A DNA stretch of 64,000 bases from NCBI GenBank assembly GCA_030248065.1, contig JASAMV010002835.1:38697-102696 (forward strand), given 5' to 3'. The translations under genes and the position numbers were made by a program. Source of the stretch: Rhynchonema sp. JSB1_4 (Eukaryota > Nematoda > Chromadorea > Monhysterida > Xyalidae). Numbering within the stretch: the first letter of the stretch is position 1; each line of letters opens with the position of its first letter. Positions 33,801 to 46,357 of the stretch are shown piece after piece. The notes beneath the pieces are model-generated. The model made no database searches and was not told where the DNA came from. It saw only the letters and a program-made list of their open reading frames with translations.

Positions 33801-36800
33801 TATATAAATGGCTTGTGAAACATCAACCAGCCTATCTACATTAATCAGTGCGTGCATTTGCAGGGCCCACGAACTGGAGCACTTTCGATCGTATGATAAT
33901 TTCAAAGTCGACAAAAAACATTGCGACGTGATATTTGAGAGGCCGACTGTGCTCATTAAATTGGATGCCGGTATGTTATCGACAGACGCTTTCTTTATAC
34001 AAGTTTTGCTAAACCTACATAAATGTAGCGTTCCCTCTTCATGGTGTGCGTTATGGGTCTTTGCTGCAATTTGCAGCCAAAAAGGTTTTTTCCATATAAA
34101 ATATGAAAATTCTAGGCGCAAAGTGCTCCGCACATCCCACATATCTGGGTTGCAATCTAGGTGCAAATTGCAGCTGGAGTTGCAAAAAAATCTGTTGTGA
34201 TTGTGAATATTCTTCCAATGAGTGGTTTCTACCATGTCACCACAACGAGAATCGACGGCAACAGTCTGCAATAGAACTGTGCACTTGTTTTGCAGCCGTG
34301 AGCATGTACCATCATTTCTGCGACTTTGTCAACCTGTACGCCTCGATGCACATAAACGGCAGTTTTAGTGACGACATCGATATTGTGTGGTGGGACACGG
34401 TGGGTTTGGAATATAATTGGTTTCTCTAAACTTGAAGGTGTAAAACCATTAATTTTTGCGGTAGCCCTCTGGCCTCCGTATGGTCGTCGCCCATGAATCC
34501 GTAACGACCCTTTTTCACCGCAACATTGCTGTGCAAACTTTGATTATCGGAATCCCAACCGCACCCTGAACTCCAAAATGGGTAACGCATGAAATTTTGT
34601 CAACGCAGATTTCACCAAAAACGGCGAACAGGAAGAAATCTAGCCATTGCCGATCCAAGCCACAATTTGTTGCAGCACCCGGCCGGTTTCCGTGACTCGA
34701 TGTTCGGTGTTACATGGCGCGCCTTCTCTCGTCACCAGCCAGTTGAGTTGATTGCGCTCGAAGGCAAACGCGCGTGTTTCAAGGATGCATTGATGCCTTT
34801 GCTGGCCAGACAACGTTTCGGACTGTACTTCAATCTGCCGTTGGTTGGTTGATACGAGTTGTGCAGCTGGATTTTATTTCAGTTGCCCGTTTCGATCCTC
34901 TCTCGTCGACGGGCGGTGCACCAGGTCATCGTCAGTGCGAATGCACCAGATGGCCAGCCACGTAGCCCCCGAGAACGCGCATGCGTTGGTATATTGCGGA
35001 CGTTTGCGTGGCAGCGAGGGTATTGTAGCTAATTTTGAGCAAAGATGATGAATGTGTTTTGCTGTTCATGTGTTCTTGTAATAGGTATGAACATTAACTC
35101 GTCAATTCTTTGGCGATTATTTCTTTCCAAATGATTGTCTTGATTATTCTTGTCAAATGGCACGTCATTCGAACATACCATCTTGCCACCCCATCTGCAT
35201 CAAATTGTAAGATGCCCTGGTCCTGTAAAACCCTCGGCGGGCATATGATGGCAAGGCAGGTTATCACACGGGGTGTTTATTTCAACAGTTCGAAGTGTAG
35301 AATGAACTTGTTTTATATGCTCGTTTTTTTCGAGTAATAATATAACGGCAGTGAGTTTTGCCCGTTTCGGCCTGCTTTCACAGACGGGAGAGCTGCCAGG
35401 CTTGGTCGGTGCGAACCTCTGGCCAATTGACCTCCAAAAAGGACATCGAGCAGATCTTATTCCTCAAGTAAAACATCACTGCTGCGCTCAAAAGTGCAAG
35501 CCAGTGAGAGGGCAACGCGTAATTAAAAAATTACATCACGTTTTGTTCTCCAAACTGTCCTCTTTGCAGGTCGACAGCTGCGGTGGTTCGGGCTTATTCC
35601 GCTGGTTTTCCGCGCACATTCTCCATCGACTAAATGTCACTCAGGACGGACCACATCCAACGAAAATACGAGTGGCTTTGCTGTCACGCAGCACTGAATA
35701 CAGACGTATATTGAATGAAGAAAAGGTTCGTTGGTGGCTGACTGAGACGGTTGACGTTGCATCATGCTGGGAAACGAGGAGGGGTCGGCTCCGCCGCTCT
35801 GAAAATATCAAAATTTTTATTTTTCTTCAGATTGTGGCCGCCTTGCGTGCGGTGCCAGAGTTCGATTTCAAAGTGATCGTCTATAAACCGTGAGTTTTTT
35901 CTCTAAAGTTGCCAGACAGTGACTACATATATAACTAGATTCCATGGTCGCACGGCCACTTGAAGACCTGGTCCGCCGCCCGGCTATGACCATAACTCGA
36001 AACGGGCTGGCAACCAAAAAACGCTTTACGCTCAGATTGTAGCAAGCAGTGTATTCTTCTGTTTCAGCCAAGACCCTCCGTTCCTTCGTCAACTACAAAT
36101 CACGCACAACTTCGACATCTTCATGTCCATGCACGGCGCTGGCCTCACACACGCACTGTTTCTGCCCGACTGGGCTGCTGTGTTTGAAATGTACGTTTCT
36201 GGGAGGGAACTTTTATCTTGTCGATATGTACGTAGACCAGGGTTGGGTTAAAAAAATTTTTTATTATCGAACTTTTTTTTAAAAAAAACTTTTTAAAATT
36301 TTTTTTTAAAAATCACTTTTTTTATTCCGGGCCCCAAAAAAATTGGTTTCTTGAAGAATGAAATTTCTGAAATCATGTTAGTTAGGTATGTTTTGAGGGA
36401 CACTAAAGAGAACTTTTTCGCTGATTTGCATGTTTACGTCGATCACCCTTTGGTCATGACTTTGAGCACCTCGAAGGTAACTCTGTGGGTATATACATAT
36501 GTGACAGAGGGAAGACAAGGCTTCTGTTTGTGAATTTGGGGATAAGTTTGAAGAGAGATAAAGACTTACACCATGCTCATTTTGTGTCACAAAAACAGCA
36601 AATGACTAATCCACGACCACTGCAAACAGGCGAGCAACGTGGAGTCTGTCGATAGCTTATGACACGCTCAATAACTGTACAGTATATGGTATGGGGTGTC
36701 CTATATTATACATGCAGCGGTTGTTGGGATGTCTGGGAACTGTATGAGTCCATCACAACACTATTTCAAACTGAAATATAAGCGCCGCAGGCAATTTTTT

Positions 36801-39039
36801 GAGAATCATGAGTAATAAAAAACATGAATACATGCCTTTTTACCTTAAAAAAGTCGGAAAATAACGAAAATAAAGTGAAAAAATAATAAAAAAAGTGGAC
36901 TTAGTAAAAAAAATTTTTACTTTTTTTTAAATCCAACCCGGACGTAGACACGGTTCATATCTGGCCCCTCTATGTTTTTCAAGATACCAAGCAAGAATGA
37001 TGTTTTTTTAAGTTGGTTTCCATGCTTTTTGTGTTAATAGATACGATCTACAGTTGATACTACAGATACGATATGGATATTGCCCAAATTACAAACGCAC
37101 GGTAGTAATTCTCGCGAATAACATCACGCAGCCCGCCATCAATGTCTATGCGTGTGTGTTGCTGGTAATCGATATTGTGGCACTGTTGTTGACACGTGTT
37201 CATTGAAAATGTGGTTGTGTATTATCGATTAGCTACAACACACAACCATAGACGCAGATGGCTGGCTGCTGATGATTCAAGCGGGCATGACTAGCGAGAG
37301 TGTGAATCTTGACATTTGTTCTGAGGTATCCACCACAAGAAAGCCACCAAAACCTGTCGTCTTAGCGTTTTTTGCCAGTATAAGACCACACTTTCCAATT
37401 TTTGTTCATTGATCGCTGTGCGAAACTGGGATTAAATGAAGCTTGCCTGATGATTTTTCACCAGCCCTCAATTTCTTGGCCGCTGCTTCTGTCTCGCAGA
37501 CTGTTGTTGCACCAGGTAATGATCAATGTGAAAGTACTTGACGTTCATCCCAGAATTGAACGGTGCTGTTTGTTCACATCGCATGGAACATCACTGATTC
37601 ATTCAGTTTCAATTGCGACGACCACGGTTGTTATTATGATCTGGTGCGTTTGCGTGGGCTCAATTATCGAACATGGGAAAAACCGGATAAAATGACACAA
37701 CATGGACCGGTTAGTGCTGGGTTTGGTGATTTTCTTTTCAAGCAGCACAGCGCAGATCTTGATCTTCGTTCGATGGCAAAACATGCAAATAAACATTAAA
37801 ATGACCTGTTTCCAATATTTGTGACCGAATGATTAGATGAGCCGCCTCAAGTCATATTAATGACTTTCTTTTGCATATTGCAAAATTTATCTGTGACTTT
37901 AGCTGCGACCAGCGTGAAAGACGTGAAACGTATGCACAGAAAGACCGCGTATTAGGTTTACCACATGTGCTGATTGAAATTTCTGACATCAGTAAATGTT
38001 GAAATATCGATGATGCATGTAAGCCACTTCACCAGTACAGGTCCGATTTGACAGGCAGGACATTGGCTGCTGTTCACGAGAGGGTTGAGTGGAAAGTTTA
38101 GTGAAACTGAAAAGTTCAGTGGAACGCACAGTGAACGAAGTTCTGTTGAGAACCAGTCTGACTGGATAAAGTTCACGGGTCATTGAGTTCAGTGCAAGGT
38201 TGCGAATTACTGGTGTGATTTTCACACGCAAAAACTTTGAAAACGTCACACGCCCAACCGAACTGGGTTTCTACAACTCACGCGAGCATGTATTATTCGT
38301 CATCACACGAATAGACTTTGCCCACACGTCACGCTACAACGTGCAATGTTTCACGCTACCGTATCGCTTCCGCTGAACCCTTCACTGAGTTCAGTGAACT
38401 TTATCAGTCGGACTGGTTTTCAACAGAACGTTTCCACTGTGCGTTCCACTCAACTCACCACTGAACCCTTTCGTGAATAGCAGCCATTGTAAAAGTAAAG
38501 TATGTTTTGCTTCTCGTGTCATGTGAAGTGGTTGCAGGGTAACTCACGTCTGATCAGTTCATTCAAAAACGTTTCGCAGTTGACATAAGATCAGCATAGG
38601 AATTGAAGAAACCAATTTCTACACGAACTTGGCAATGAAAAGCAAACTATAAACTGTCGTCAAAAGGCATACGGAGCTATTTTCGCACCAACTTGCAGCT
38701 GTGCCAACTGGTCAGCAATTTTGCTGGATCCCGGCCAATAGGATTCAATCAACAACCTGCTTCTAATAATGTTGTTACTGTTATGTTGCACCATAAAGTT
38801 GGAAATTCAATTACGTGGCTGATGTTTGGCACGGCCTTTATAAACTGTGCTTTTTGCAGGGCGTACATCCTCACAACGGTGGGCCGCACAAGAAGTTCAC
38901 CAATTATTCGTTTGACGTCGATGAGTTTATGCGCATCGTACACGAAATGGCTGATTACGTGCGAAAACATCCGGAATTTGTGAATGCCAGGGAGAAAATG
39001 GCCAACTGTAATAAAAATAGGAACAGGGATGAACTCTGA
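30865..39039 (+). CDS. EOGT: EGF-domain-specific O-GlcNAc transferase (EOGT)
   Basis: ER-lumen enzyme that adds O-linked GlcNAc to folded EGF repeats of secreted and surface proteins. Thirteen in-phase exons: 30865-31068, 31699-31802, 32138-32252, 32780-32883, 33678-33788, 33864-33970, 34296-34399, 34676-34843, 35570-35725, 35831-35889, 36068-36190, 37607-37709, 38860-39039; 545 residues, near the family's roughly 527. The chosen Met begins a signal-like segment ([16 protein letters not shown]). Family blocks: [124 protein letters not shown] and [13 protein letters not shown]. It ends NRDEL, an ER-retention signal of KDEL type. The exon 3 donor could also be 18 bases earlier. AATAAA lies at 39580. 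Several introns carry MITEs. Confidence 0.96.
31430..31576. mobile_element. Small hAT-like MITE, 147 bp
   Basis: Left end CATAGTTTTTT, right end complementary AAAAACCTATG; flanks GTTCCGAG (31422-31429) and GTTCACAG (31577-31584) agree at six of eight bases. The inside repeats TAGGTGCAA and TTGCACCTA pairs. A similar pair lies near 34120-34175 in another EOGT intron. Confidence 0.6.
32436..32594. mobile_element. MITE family copy 1 in an EOGT intron
   Basis: Arms of about 55 bp: CATCAGCCAGCCTGCC on the left against GGCCGGCTGAGTTATG on the right, closing on TCAATCGATA and TATCGATTGG. Centre CACTGTTGTTGTCACGTGTT. Same family as 37125-37284. Confidence 0.8.
33224..33620. mobile_element. hAT-like element in an EOGT intron, 397 bp
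   Basis: Left end CAGTGTGTAGTCGTGGGGG, right end CAACGACACCGCTG; flanks GTCGGAAA (33216-33223) and GTCTGAAA (33621-33628), seven of eight. Private motif GGTATGGGAAATT-like repeats. The core includes aaaaaatcgcttgctgccgc, a decayed version of the shared palindrome. Confidence 0.82.
36238..36941. mobile_element. hAT-like MITE in an EOGT intron, 704 bp
   Basis: Left end CAGGGTTGGGTTAAAA, right end TTTTAAATCCAACCCGG; perfect duplication ACGTAGAC at 36230-36237 and 36942-36949. A/T-run subterminal arrays. Inserted 39 bases after the donor of exon 36068-36190. Confidence 0.9.
37125..37284. mobile_element. MITE family copy 2 in an EOGT intron
   Basis: Same arrangement as 32436-32594: arms around GTCTATGCGTGTGTGTTG and its partner, TAATCGATA and TATCGATTA closing the stem, and centre CACTGTTGTTGACACGTGTT. 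Confidence 0.8.
38058..38485. mobile_element. Fold-back element in the last EOGT intron
   Basis: Arms about 38058-38175 and 38375-38485 are inverted copies: GGCTGCTGTTCACGAGAGGGTT faces AACCCTTTCGTGAATAGCAGCC, shown here in part. Repeats of GTTCAGTG occur in both arms. No coding capacity. Confidence 0.75.
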
Positions 39040-39767
39040 ACCTCACTGACTTTATAATAATTTTATTGTTGTTATTTTGCGCTCATTTTTTTGTGTGTGA
39101 CCGGCCATTGTGTTGTGATTGAGAGAGAAACGTCACCTTGCTTGATTCGAGCCGAGGCGTGCCCAGAAGCCCTCTCGTTTTGTCACCGATTTCGATTCAA
39201 AATAGGTATCTTTATTTTGCCGAAGCGTTCTGCTCTACATGACTTGTTGCTTGACGTGTATTCGATTCGACACTTTATTTTGAGTGCCTTTTCGTGTTTT
39301 GCATTTTTCACTTTCCAAATTTTTGGACAAGAACATTGCTGTGTTATTTGCTCCGTTGTTCATTTTTATTGTTTTTCGATCAACTCTCATTTTATAGCTT
39401 CGAAAACTGTCTTTTCGATTCCGTATTTATTTTTACTGTCCATTTTTGGACTAACTTATGACAATCAAGTTAATATTTGATTTCCATTTCTTGTTACGAT
39501 CTTACCTCAACGCCTAGTCATACTGTGATATTGTTGCATTGATTTTGTTCCAAATGTTTGAATCGCAGTGCTGTGACCAAATAAAAGCGTGTTTCTGCAG
39601 AATATGAGCATTTGTGTTCGAAAAGTGGTATTCCTGCCGCGGAAATTACATTTACTTAATTTTAATACAGATACATAAATTTGTTAATCGCACCACCTAT
39701 TTTTAATCATGTGTGATGTTTCACGTTTCCAAAAACTCCATTATTTCGCAGTTCAGCCAGCCAAAAA

Positions 39768-41507
39768 ATGTCCGGCCGACGTTTCAAGCCGGGCGTGTTG
39801 CACCAGATTTGGATCAATTTCCGCAAATCAATCAGCGTCGCGAGGGGCGCCGAGCGGACGGTGGTTGGGAAGGACAATTTCGGCAATGTGTATTATGAGG
39901 AGGAGAGTGAATCGCGTAGGATTGCCAGACGGTTGGTGGTATTGGCACTGTCGGCCTTTGTGGTGGGTGATCCAATCATTTTTTTCCGTGTTTTCTAAGA
40001 CAAGTTACACACGAAAAGTTAGTTCAACGAAAGCTGCACTACAACTTTCGCGAGTGGCACCGGCAAAAGATCCTAAAATTTGATTTGAGTTCAAAGCAAA
40101 AAATTCTTTGCAAGCGGGATAGCTAGGTTTCTATTTTTTTGTTAAGTCCGCTTGTATTTCCAGTGGTTACATCCCGGCAACCGAGCGCTCCTATCAAGTA
40201 CCACATCCGCTTTGGGACGATTGGTTGAGGGAACGACGGTCGGTTTATATACCAACATTGAAACATCAAGTAGTTGTAATGTGCACGCTTGGTCTCTTTC
40301 TTCATGTTCTTTTGCCTTTCCAAGGTATACATTACGCCTTGGATCTTTCGTTTTGTCCCCGAAGCGAAATTCTAGATGTGATGTGGCTTGGCGCTTAAAA
40401 TTTTGAACAACCGTGCTGCTCTTGTGTTGCGTTAAATTATTTTTCATATAATAGGACGACCAAACCGTGAGTGGAACATCAGGCAAGGTTTTTCGATTTT
40501 CAGGCATAAAATTTTTCTGAATATTTTTTCGCCTGATTTTTCAGGGCCAAGCCGCCGAGCGAGGCCGAGCAGGACGAATTCGACGCGAAATGGGATCAGC
40601 GATTGGCCGAATATCAACGCACTGACACAACCAAAGAGGAACAGTCGGATCAGAAAAGGGTACATTGGTGACACACTTGCGGTCCTGGATGTTCATCAAT
40701 AGCTACTCCACCCCTCCCCCACCCCCGACAAAGTAACCCGCTTTGGAACCAGCGCGCAGGCGTCTTGGCGCATGGCTGTTTGGTGCATTCGCTTCGCACT
40801 GGCTATGACTTGGAACACCGCCATGACAGCAATCTCCATGTTGTGATAAACTGATAACTTTGACACCCAAACTGGTTACAAATGTACTATGACAGATTGG
40901 GTACCGTGTCCCAAAATATTAGGTATCAGGTACCACTAGCGTTTCCAGGGGCACAGCGCCTAGGCCCCTTGGCCAAAGTGGCCCCTGCAGAAGAGAATAA
41001 GGAAAGAAGGACTCCTAAATCGCAGCATTTTCACTCTAACACACCGCAACGGTCCAAGAATCGCCAGCTTCGCTCGTCATATACACTAATATCCTTGAAA
41101 TTCGGCCGTCGCGCGTGCAAAATGTTCGCTCACTACGCGCGCATGCTCATATTTGCACGGTATTTGGACTGAAATGGCTCAATTTGAAACAAGCACTTGA
41201 TAAAAACGATTTTTGAAGAATCCAACATGCACCAGATAAAAATAACTTTTGGGATTTGCCCCCCCCACCAAATGGCCGAAAGCTGGATCCGCCACTGCAG
41301 GCTGCTGATGTTTCATTTCCATATATACAACAGTATATGTGCTCACAGGTATCGCACACATCTAGTGCGTATCCGCACGTTGAGTCGGACGAATCCAAAA
41401 TTGTGGATGACCACCCGCATTATCCGACGTACAAGGAGTACACGGACACGCCTGGACTACACAGAGACAAAATGGGCGTGAAAGAGGGTGCCAAGGGCAA
41501 TAGATGA
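39768..41507 (+). CDS. NDUFAF2: Complex I assembly factor NDUFAF2 (mimitin, B17.2L)
   Basis: Mitochondrial chaperone for a late step in assembly of NADH:ubiquinone oxidoreductase. Four in-phase exons: 39768-39931, 40164-40238, 40545-40659, 41349-41507; 170 residues, almost the human length (169). The hallmark VGKDNFGNVYYE is shared with complex I subunit NDUFA12 and its paralogue. Next come SRRIARR, then GYIPATERSYQVPHPLWDDW with the conserved P-x2-W-x2-W-L arrangement (DDWLRERR), then the AKPPSEAE block. The last exon is divergent and charged (VSHTSSAYPHVESDE) and is assigned by phase and position. An acceptor-like ttcag ends 11 bases before the ATG. The start lies 729 bases after the EOGT stop, same strand. 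The stop codon is part of the dispersed 10-mer TGATGTTTCA. Confidence 0.93.
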
Positions 41508-42123
41508 TGTTTCATGCGCTGTTTCTATGCCTTTTGACAGTGACCCGCGGCTTTCCAGTTGTAGCCCCCTGATGTGAACATTGTGCACAGCTAGCCACTG
41601 TCGTGTCATGCGAAGAGCGCTATGTGTTCTTTGGTTAGTTTTCATGATAAATTGAGAGCATAAATGGAAATTTGCGGTCATGCAACAATGTCAGTCATTT
41701 ATTTTATTGCTCACTGTGAACTGAACACGAATGTTTTTTGCATGATTCCTCAAGTTCAACCTTTGTTGGTATTGGTCGCACAATGACCATATAACAATTC
41801 ATCAAAATCAATCCTGATTTTCACGTTCAGTCACTCTTAACTACTGTGCTATTTGTGATTCTCACAAAACATTTTCAGCTGAAAATAATCTAGCAGATCA
41901 ACCACGTTGCCGCAGGTCTGAAACATTCTCTTTACCACGTGTTTTGTGTGTGATCGCGCAACGCAACGTCATTGCCCGGTCACTAGCCTGCTTTGCGATT
42001 CAGGAAAAAAATTTGACCAATTCTTATAAAGTCATTGTGCGACCAATATTAGTTTTTCACACTGGTGCTCCGGTATGTGATCTGAGCTCTTCTTCTACCA
42101 TCGCTTTAGTTGTATCGTCTTGA

Positions 42124-42129
42124 AATAAA
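42124..42129 (+). terminator. Poly-A signal AATAAA after NDUFAF2
   Basis: AATAAA between the NDUFAF2 stop and the ATPAF2 start, about 620 bases beyond the stop codon. It is a candidate only; nearer variants such as gataaa near 41648 also occur. Confidence 0.35.
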
Positions 42130-42280
42130 AATAACTGAATACCTAGAAAATGTATCTTGGTTTGTTGCTGATTTTCAAACATGTTAGCATGACATGGCTG
42201 CTGTGGACAGTCCTATTTTCCATTTTTCGACCATTGTGTTATCTCTCAGCTATCTTCCTTGCAGCTTCAGGCGCGCAAAG

Positions 42281-45102
42281 ATGGTGAAACATTTACGTCG
42301 CTGCTTGTCTACTGAACCGGTGAAGAGATTCTACAATGAAGTCACGATGCAGTCAACTTCGGATGGATTTGAAGTGTTCCTGGATCGCAATCCGTTGAAA
42401 ACGCCGCAAATGAACAGAGTCGTGGTTAGCGTTGGTCCTCGGTCTACTCTGTTTTTGTTTGTTTACATGATTGGGTTTCGTAATTTTTGGCCACTGATGC
42501 AGAACGTCACAAACGTTTATCCGGGGGTTAGATTTGATTGGAAATCAAATTATCTGTCCAAAATATTCATTGATTAGACAGTTTGAGTGTGCACAGGGCA
42601 GCACCGCAATAAAGTATTGAACACACTGTGTTGAACAGGTGGAAAGTGTTTCGATAATCGATGTTTTCCCCAACGTTTGTACAGCCTGTTTCTCAGTGTG
42701 TTTCATCCAACTTCCACTCCTTCCCGCGGTGAGCACAACTCACGCAGATGGCTGGCTGGGTGATGGTAGGCGCGCTTGTGGCTATACCTTGTGTCACACT
42801 TTCCTGCAAAAACAGCACGCTTTCCATGAGTGAAGTTCGAAGAACGAAGAAGACAAAAATCCACGTGCTGTCAAATTTCGCATTTTGCACCTGAACTGTC
42901 GATCTCAGATCCGTTCCGAGCCGCTTGCACTAGCGGTCGTGCACGAATGGCACTCGCAACAAACGACCGTCAGACGTGATTTGATGCGGTTGACTGGGCT
43001 GTGCATGACCGCTGTTGATAATCCATTGAAACATGTTGGTATGTGGGATCATATCAAATGTGTTGTCTGAGGGTGTTGTACACGTTCTCGTCACAGAATG
43101 GTGCACGTCGATTACTTGACCCCCAGATCTCATAGCTTCCATGAAACATCACGTGTTGGCCACATGTTAGTTAGTTGGTCTATTGCGCACCCCATAGATG
43201 CATAGATGCATGCTAATGAGAGCGCAGCAGGCGAAATCACAAGTCACCTATGTTCTACTGTTATGTTACAGACATGTCAAAATAACGTCAGTGAGTTTTG
43301 CCCGTTGCATCATGTTTCAAGAACAGACACTTACATTTGGTGCATCAGAACATCGTCAGTGCGAATGCACCAGATGGCCAGGTGCAGTTTTGACAAACTG
43401 ACTGACACCCATGGTAATCGTTTGCAGACATCAGCTAGTCTTATCGAAAGGATTGTGTCCCATCTGGAAGCCGACACGATACTGTACCTGGATCACAAAC
43501 ACGAACGACTGAGACAAATGCAGATACGGGAGTGGGGCGGGGTGGTGCGCTGGGCGAATCACACGTTTGGCATGGATTTGCATCAAATGGATGCAGAGAC
43601 ACTGCAAGGTCAGGGGGTACAGGGGTCCGGGGACATCGTCGCGCGTTTTGACTTGGTCGCGCGTATTTCAACCAGCTTGGGTTTAGGCTAAGGCTTAGGT
43701 TTAGGCTTATGATTGGGCTTAGGCTTAGGCCTACAGTTCGGCTTAGGCTTTCAGCTTTCCCTAACAGCCAGATATGTTGTAATTCACAAAACGCGCGACC
43801 ATGTGACAAAGAGCGACGATGTCTCACACCCCAAGGCGAGTGATCTATTTTGTACTGGCATGGTCGGCATCCGATGATAATTCGAAGGTTCGAACGTTTT
43901 TCCGTACGCTGAAGGGTCATTATAACGAGGGTGCACTAGATGAATTTTGAAGACTTGCGGCTGAGCTGCTTGGTCGAAAAACATAAGTTTGTATAATAAT
44001 CATGCAAACAATGAGAAACATGGGTGTAAGGTGACTAAGCGCATTGATGTTTATGCTTCGTTGGTCACTTACTACTTGCATGCATTAGTTACATGCCTGT
44101 TTGGAACCTGTTACTTTCATTTGTATGTTTGTGTGTGTTATGGTCGGTTATTGATTTTCGCGGGACCAAATACGGCAGATTTCTTCTGCTCAGGGCCCGT
44201 TTGATGCTACAAATCAGTTTCTAACATGTGTTCTGTGTGACATGAATATGATTTGGGAGCATTTGTGCGTGATGCGCTATCAATTGGTAATCGGTAATGC
44301 GGTTGTCAAATACTCTCGCACGCAGACTCTTTTACATAATGAAATGACAGGGAAAATATTCGCAAGCATTCATATTTACAGTGCCCACAATCTCATCCAA
44401 CACCAAATCCAGTCTGACCAATCAGCTGTCAACATTCAATCGTTGGTCATTGGTCGGTTTCGATTACGGTATGGACGCAGCAAATAGTGTGCTGTTGTGC
44501 TTGGCTGCCACACAATACAATATGAATGTGCATAAGGTTCGGGCAGGGTTGATTGATTTTAACCAATTATTTTATTATTGTGTGCGTTGCAACCCATATT
44601 TTGAAAGGTTTAGATTAATATTAGTGCCGCGCCCGTTTCGCGGGCAGAGCGTGTTTCAAACACACGGTTGAGCAACGAGGAATTTTTTAACGCAGTTACA
44701 CACTTTTGCCGAGGTCACCCTGCATGTTTTCAAACATCTTATTAGTCGGTTGTGCCTTGATCATGTGACGAATTTGCGCACAAGCGCGCGCCACCCGAAA
44801 TCCAATTGTACCCGTGATTCAAAAAAGTCCGATGACGCGATGACTAACAAGCTTCGTCCGGATCAAGAAGCCTTCATGAACAATTGTTTGCTACGATTCC
44901 GGTGCTCTCTGCCTCATACCAATGCTTCAAACCAAAATGTCCTTGCGCGCAGGCCGTTCAACTATCCCTACTGGAACAACGTTACCAGGCCGAGGTGTGG
45001 GGCGAAGTTGACTGGGCGCACAACATGCAATATCACGACGTGTGTTCACGGCTGGCTGCCGCCGTCATGTTTGTCGAATGCGGCGCGCTGCAACAACACT
45101 GA
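42281..45102 (+). CDS. ATPAF2: ATP synthase F1 assembly factor 2 (Atp12 family)
   Basis: Mitochondrial matrix chaperone that binds the F1 alpha subunit during ATP synthase assembly. Five in-phase exons: 42281-42424, 42909-43034, 43428-43680, 44382-44536, 44953-45102; 275 residues (human 289). The N-terminus MVKHLRRCLSTEPVKRFY is basic and suits a targeting peptide. Family blocks: FEVFLDRNPLKTPQ, EPLALAVVHEWHSQQ, MRLTGLCMTAVDNP, HLEADTILYL, then the W-x3-V-x-W-A region, the serine-rich VPTISSN block, and AVQLSLLEQRYQAEVWGEVDWAH at the end. That final block is the conserved W-G-x-(V/I)-(D/E)-W-A-H signature. Acceptor ccttgcag ends 16 bases before the ATG. A longer in-frame start at 42194 lies before this acceptor and is less likely. 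Confidence 0.95.
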
Positions 45103-46357
45103 CAAGCTGATGTTTCATTTATTGGGTGACTACTACACGGTGCTACTATTTTACCATATATCACGGATTGAGGTGTTTGTATTTAATATGCACATAATTT
45201 AGGTTCCTTAACTTACACTTATACAAACTTCCAGAATAATAATATTTTGACAGGCTGAAATGTAATGCCTCCGAAAAGCCCCGCCAGCACGTCTTATCGC
45301 CGGCTGTAGTTATAGATAAGGTAAAATACTGCCGATATACATACATAGCTGCTAGATACCATAGAGCACCTCCAGCACCGTGAAACAAACATCAAGGCAA
45401 GCCTGTGCATGCAGTGGGAACGTGCTGCACAACATGACAAGTTTAGTTCACATCCTTTCATTGTACCGTCAGATCTCATCAATAAGTATCACGGGTGAAG
45501 CATCAGCGAGCCTGGCAGGGCAAGTGGACTAGATACAACTCCCGACAGTTTATTTGATTCAGTTATTAGTCTGTAAATCAATCGATCGATAATGTGCACT
45601 TGTACATCTCTCCTTTGATCACGAACTCCCTTAACATCCATAAATCAGGGCACCGCATGTACAATTCAAGCCTAAATGCCGCACCCACAAGATAGAGCGG
45701 TGGGCCACGGCGGAAAATTTTGAACAGAATAGAATCCTTCCACCTTGAAAAGAGAAAGATAGCTGCAAGGGCACAGATACAAAGATGGTGATTAGAACTT
45801 TGCCTACTCTACAGTATATCACATAAATCTTTTGATATTCACCAGAAAATCCATAGAACTCTGTACAATTTTTTGATTTGGACTGAAACAACACAGGTCT
45901 GTCTGCCTTCGTTACATGAGATCACTTCCAAGTTTGCACACTTTGCGCACTGAATACCCGAAATGCAACAATAAGTAAACATTGAAATGGTGGAGGATTA
46001 AAATTTTCGGTGAATATTTTGAAAGCCTCCGTGACTAGAGCGTGATAAATGGAACTCAGTTAGGTTGACTAGATCAAGTGGACTTAACACAGTACAAGAA
46101 ATGGCAACCTAGCGAGGTATAAGAAATGCCAACCAGAGACTCATTGGACTTTCCCTGACTCAGCAAGTCCAAAACAAGTTCAACAATTCTCCAGTTTGAT
46201 CGCAAAATCAGGAATGTTTGATTGTAAAAGCCGCTGAAATGAAGGTGGTGGACTAGTAGAGTTCAGTAAAATAAAAGAATGCCTTTTTCATTGTGAAACA
46301 TTAATTAAATTAGTAGTAATTATGTCTGATTGCACGGTTTAGCATCCTCTCTTCCAT
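45103..46357. other. Intergenic between convergent genes
   Basis: ATPAF2 and the carboxypeptidase end toward each other here. The dispersed 10-mer TGATGTTTCA lies six bases after the ATPAF2 stop. Nothing else recognised. Confidence 0.4.

Noticed and set aside
40900..41300. Possible hAT-like element ending GGATCCGCCACTG
   Set aside because: The right end looks typical (CAGTGGCGGATCC when complemented), but I could not find a matching left end or target duplication.
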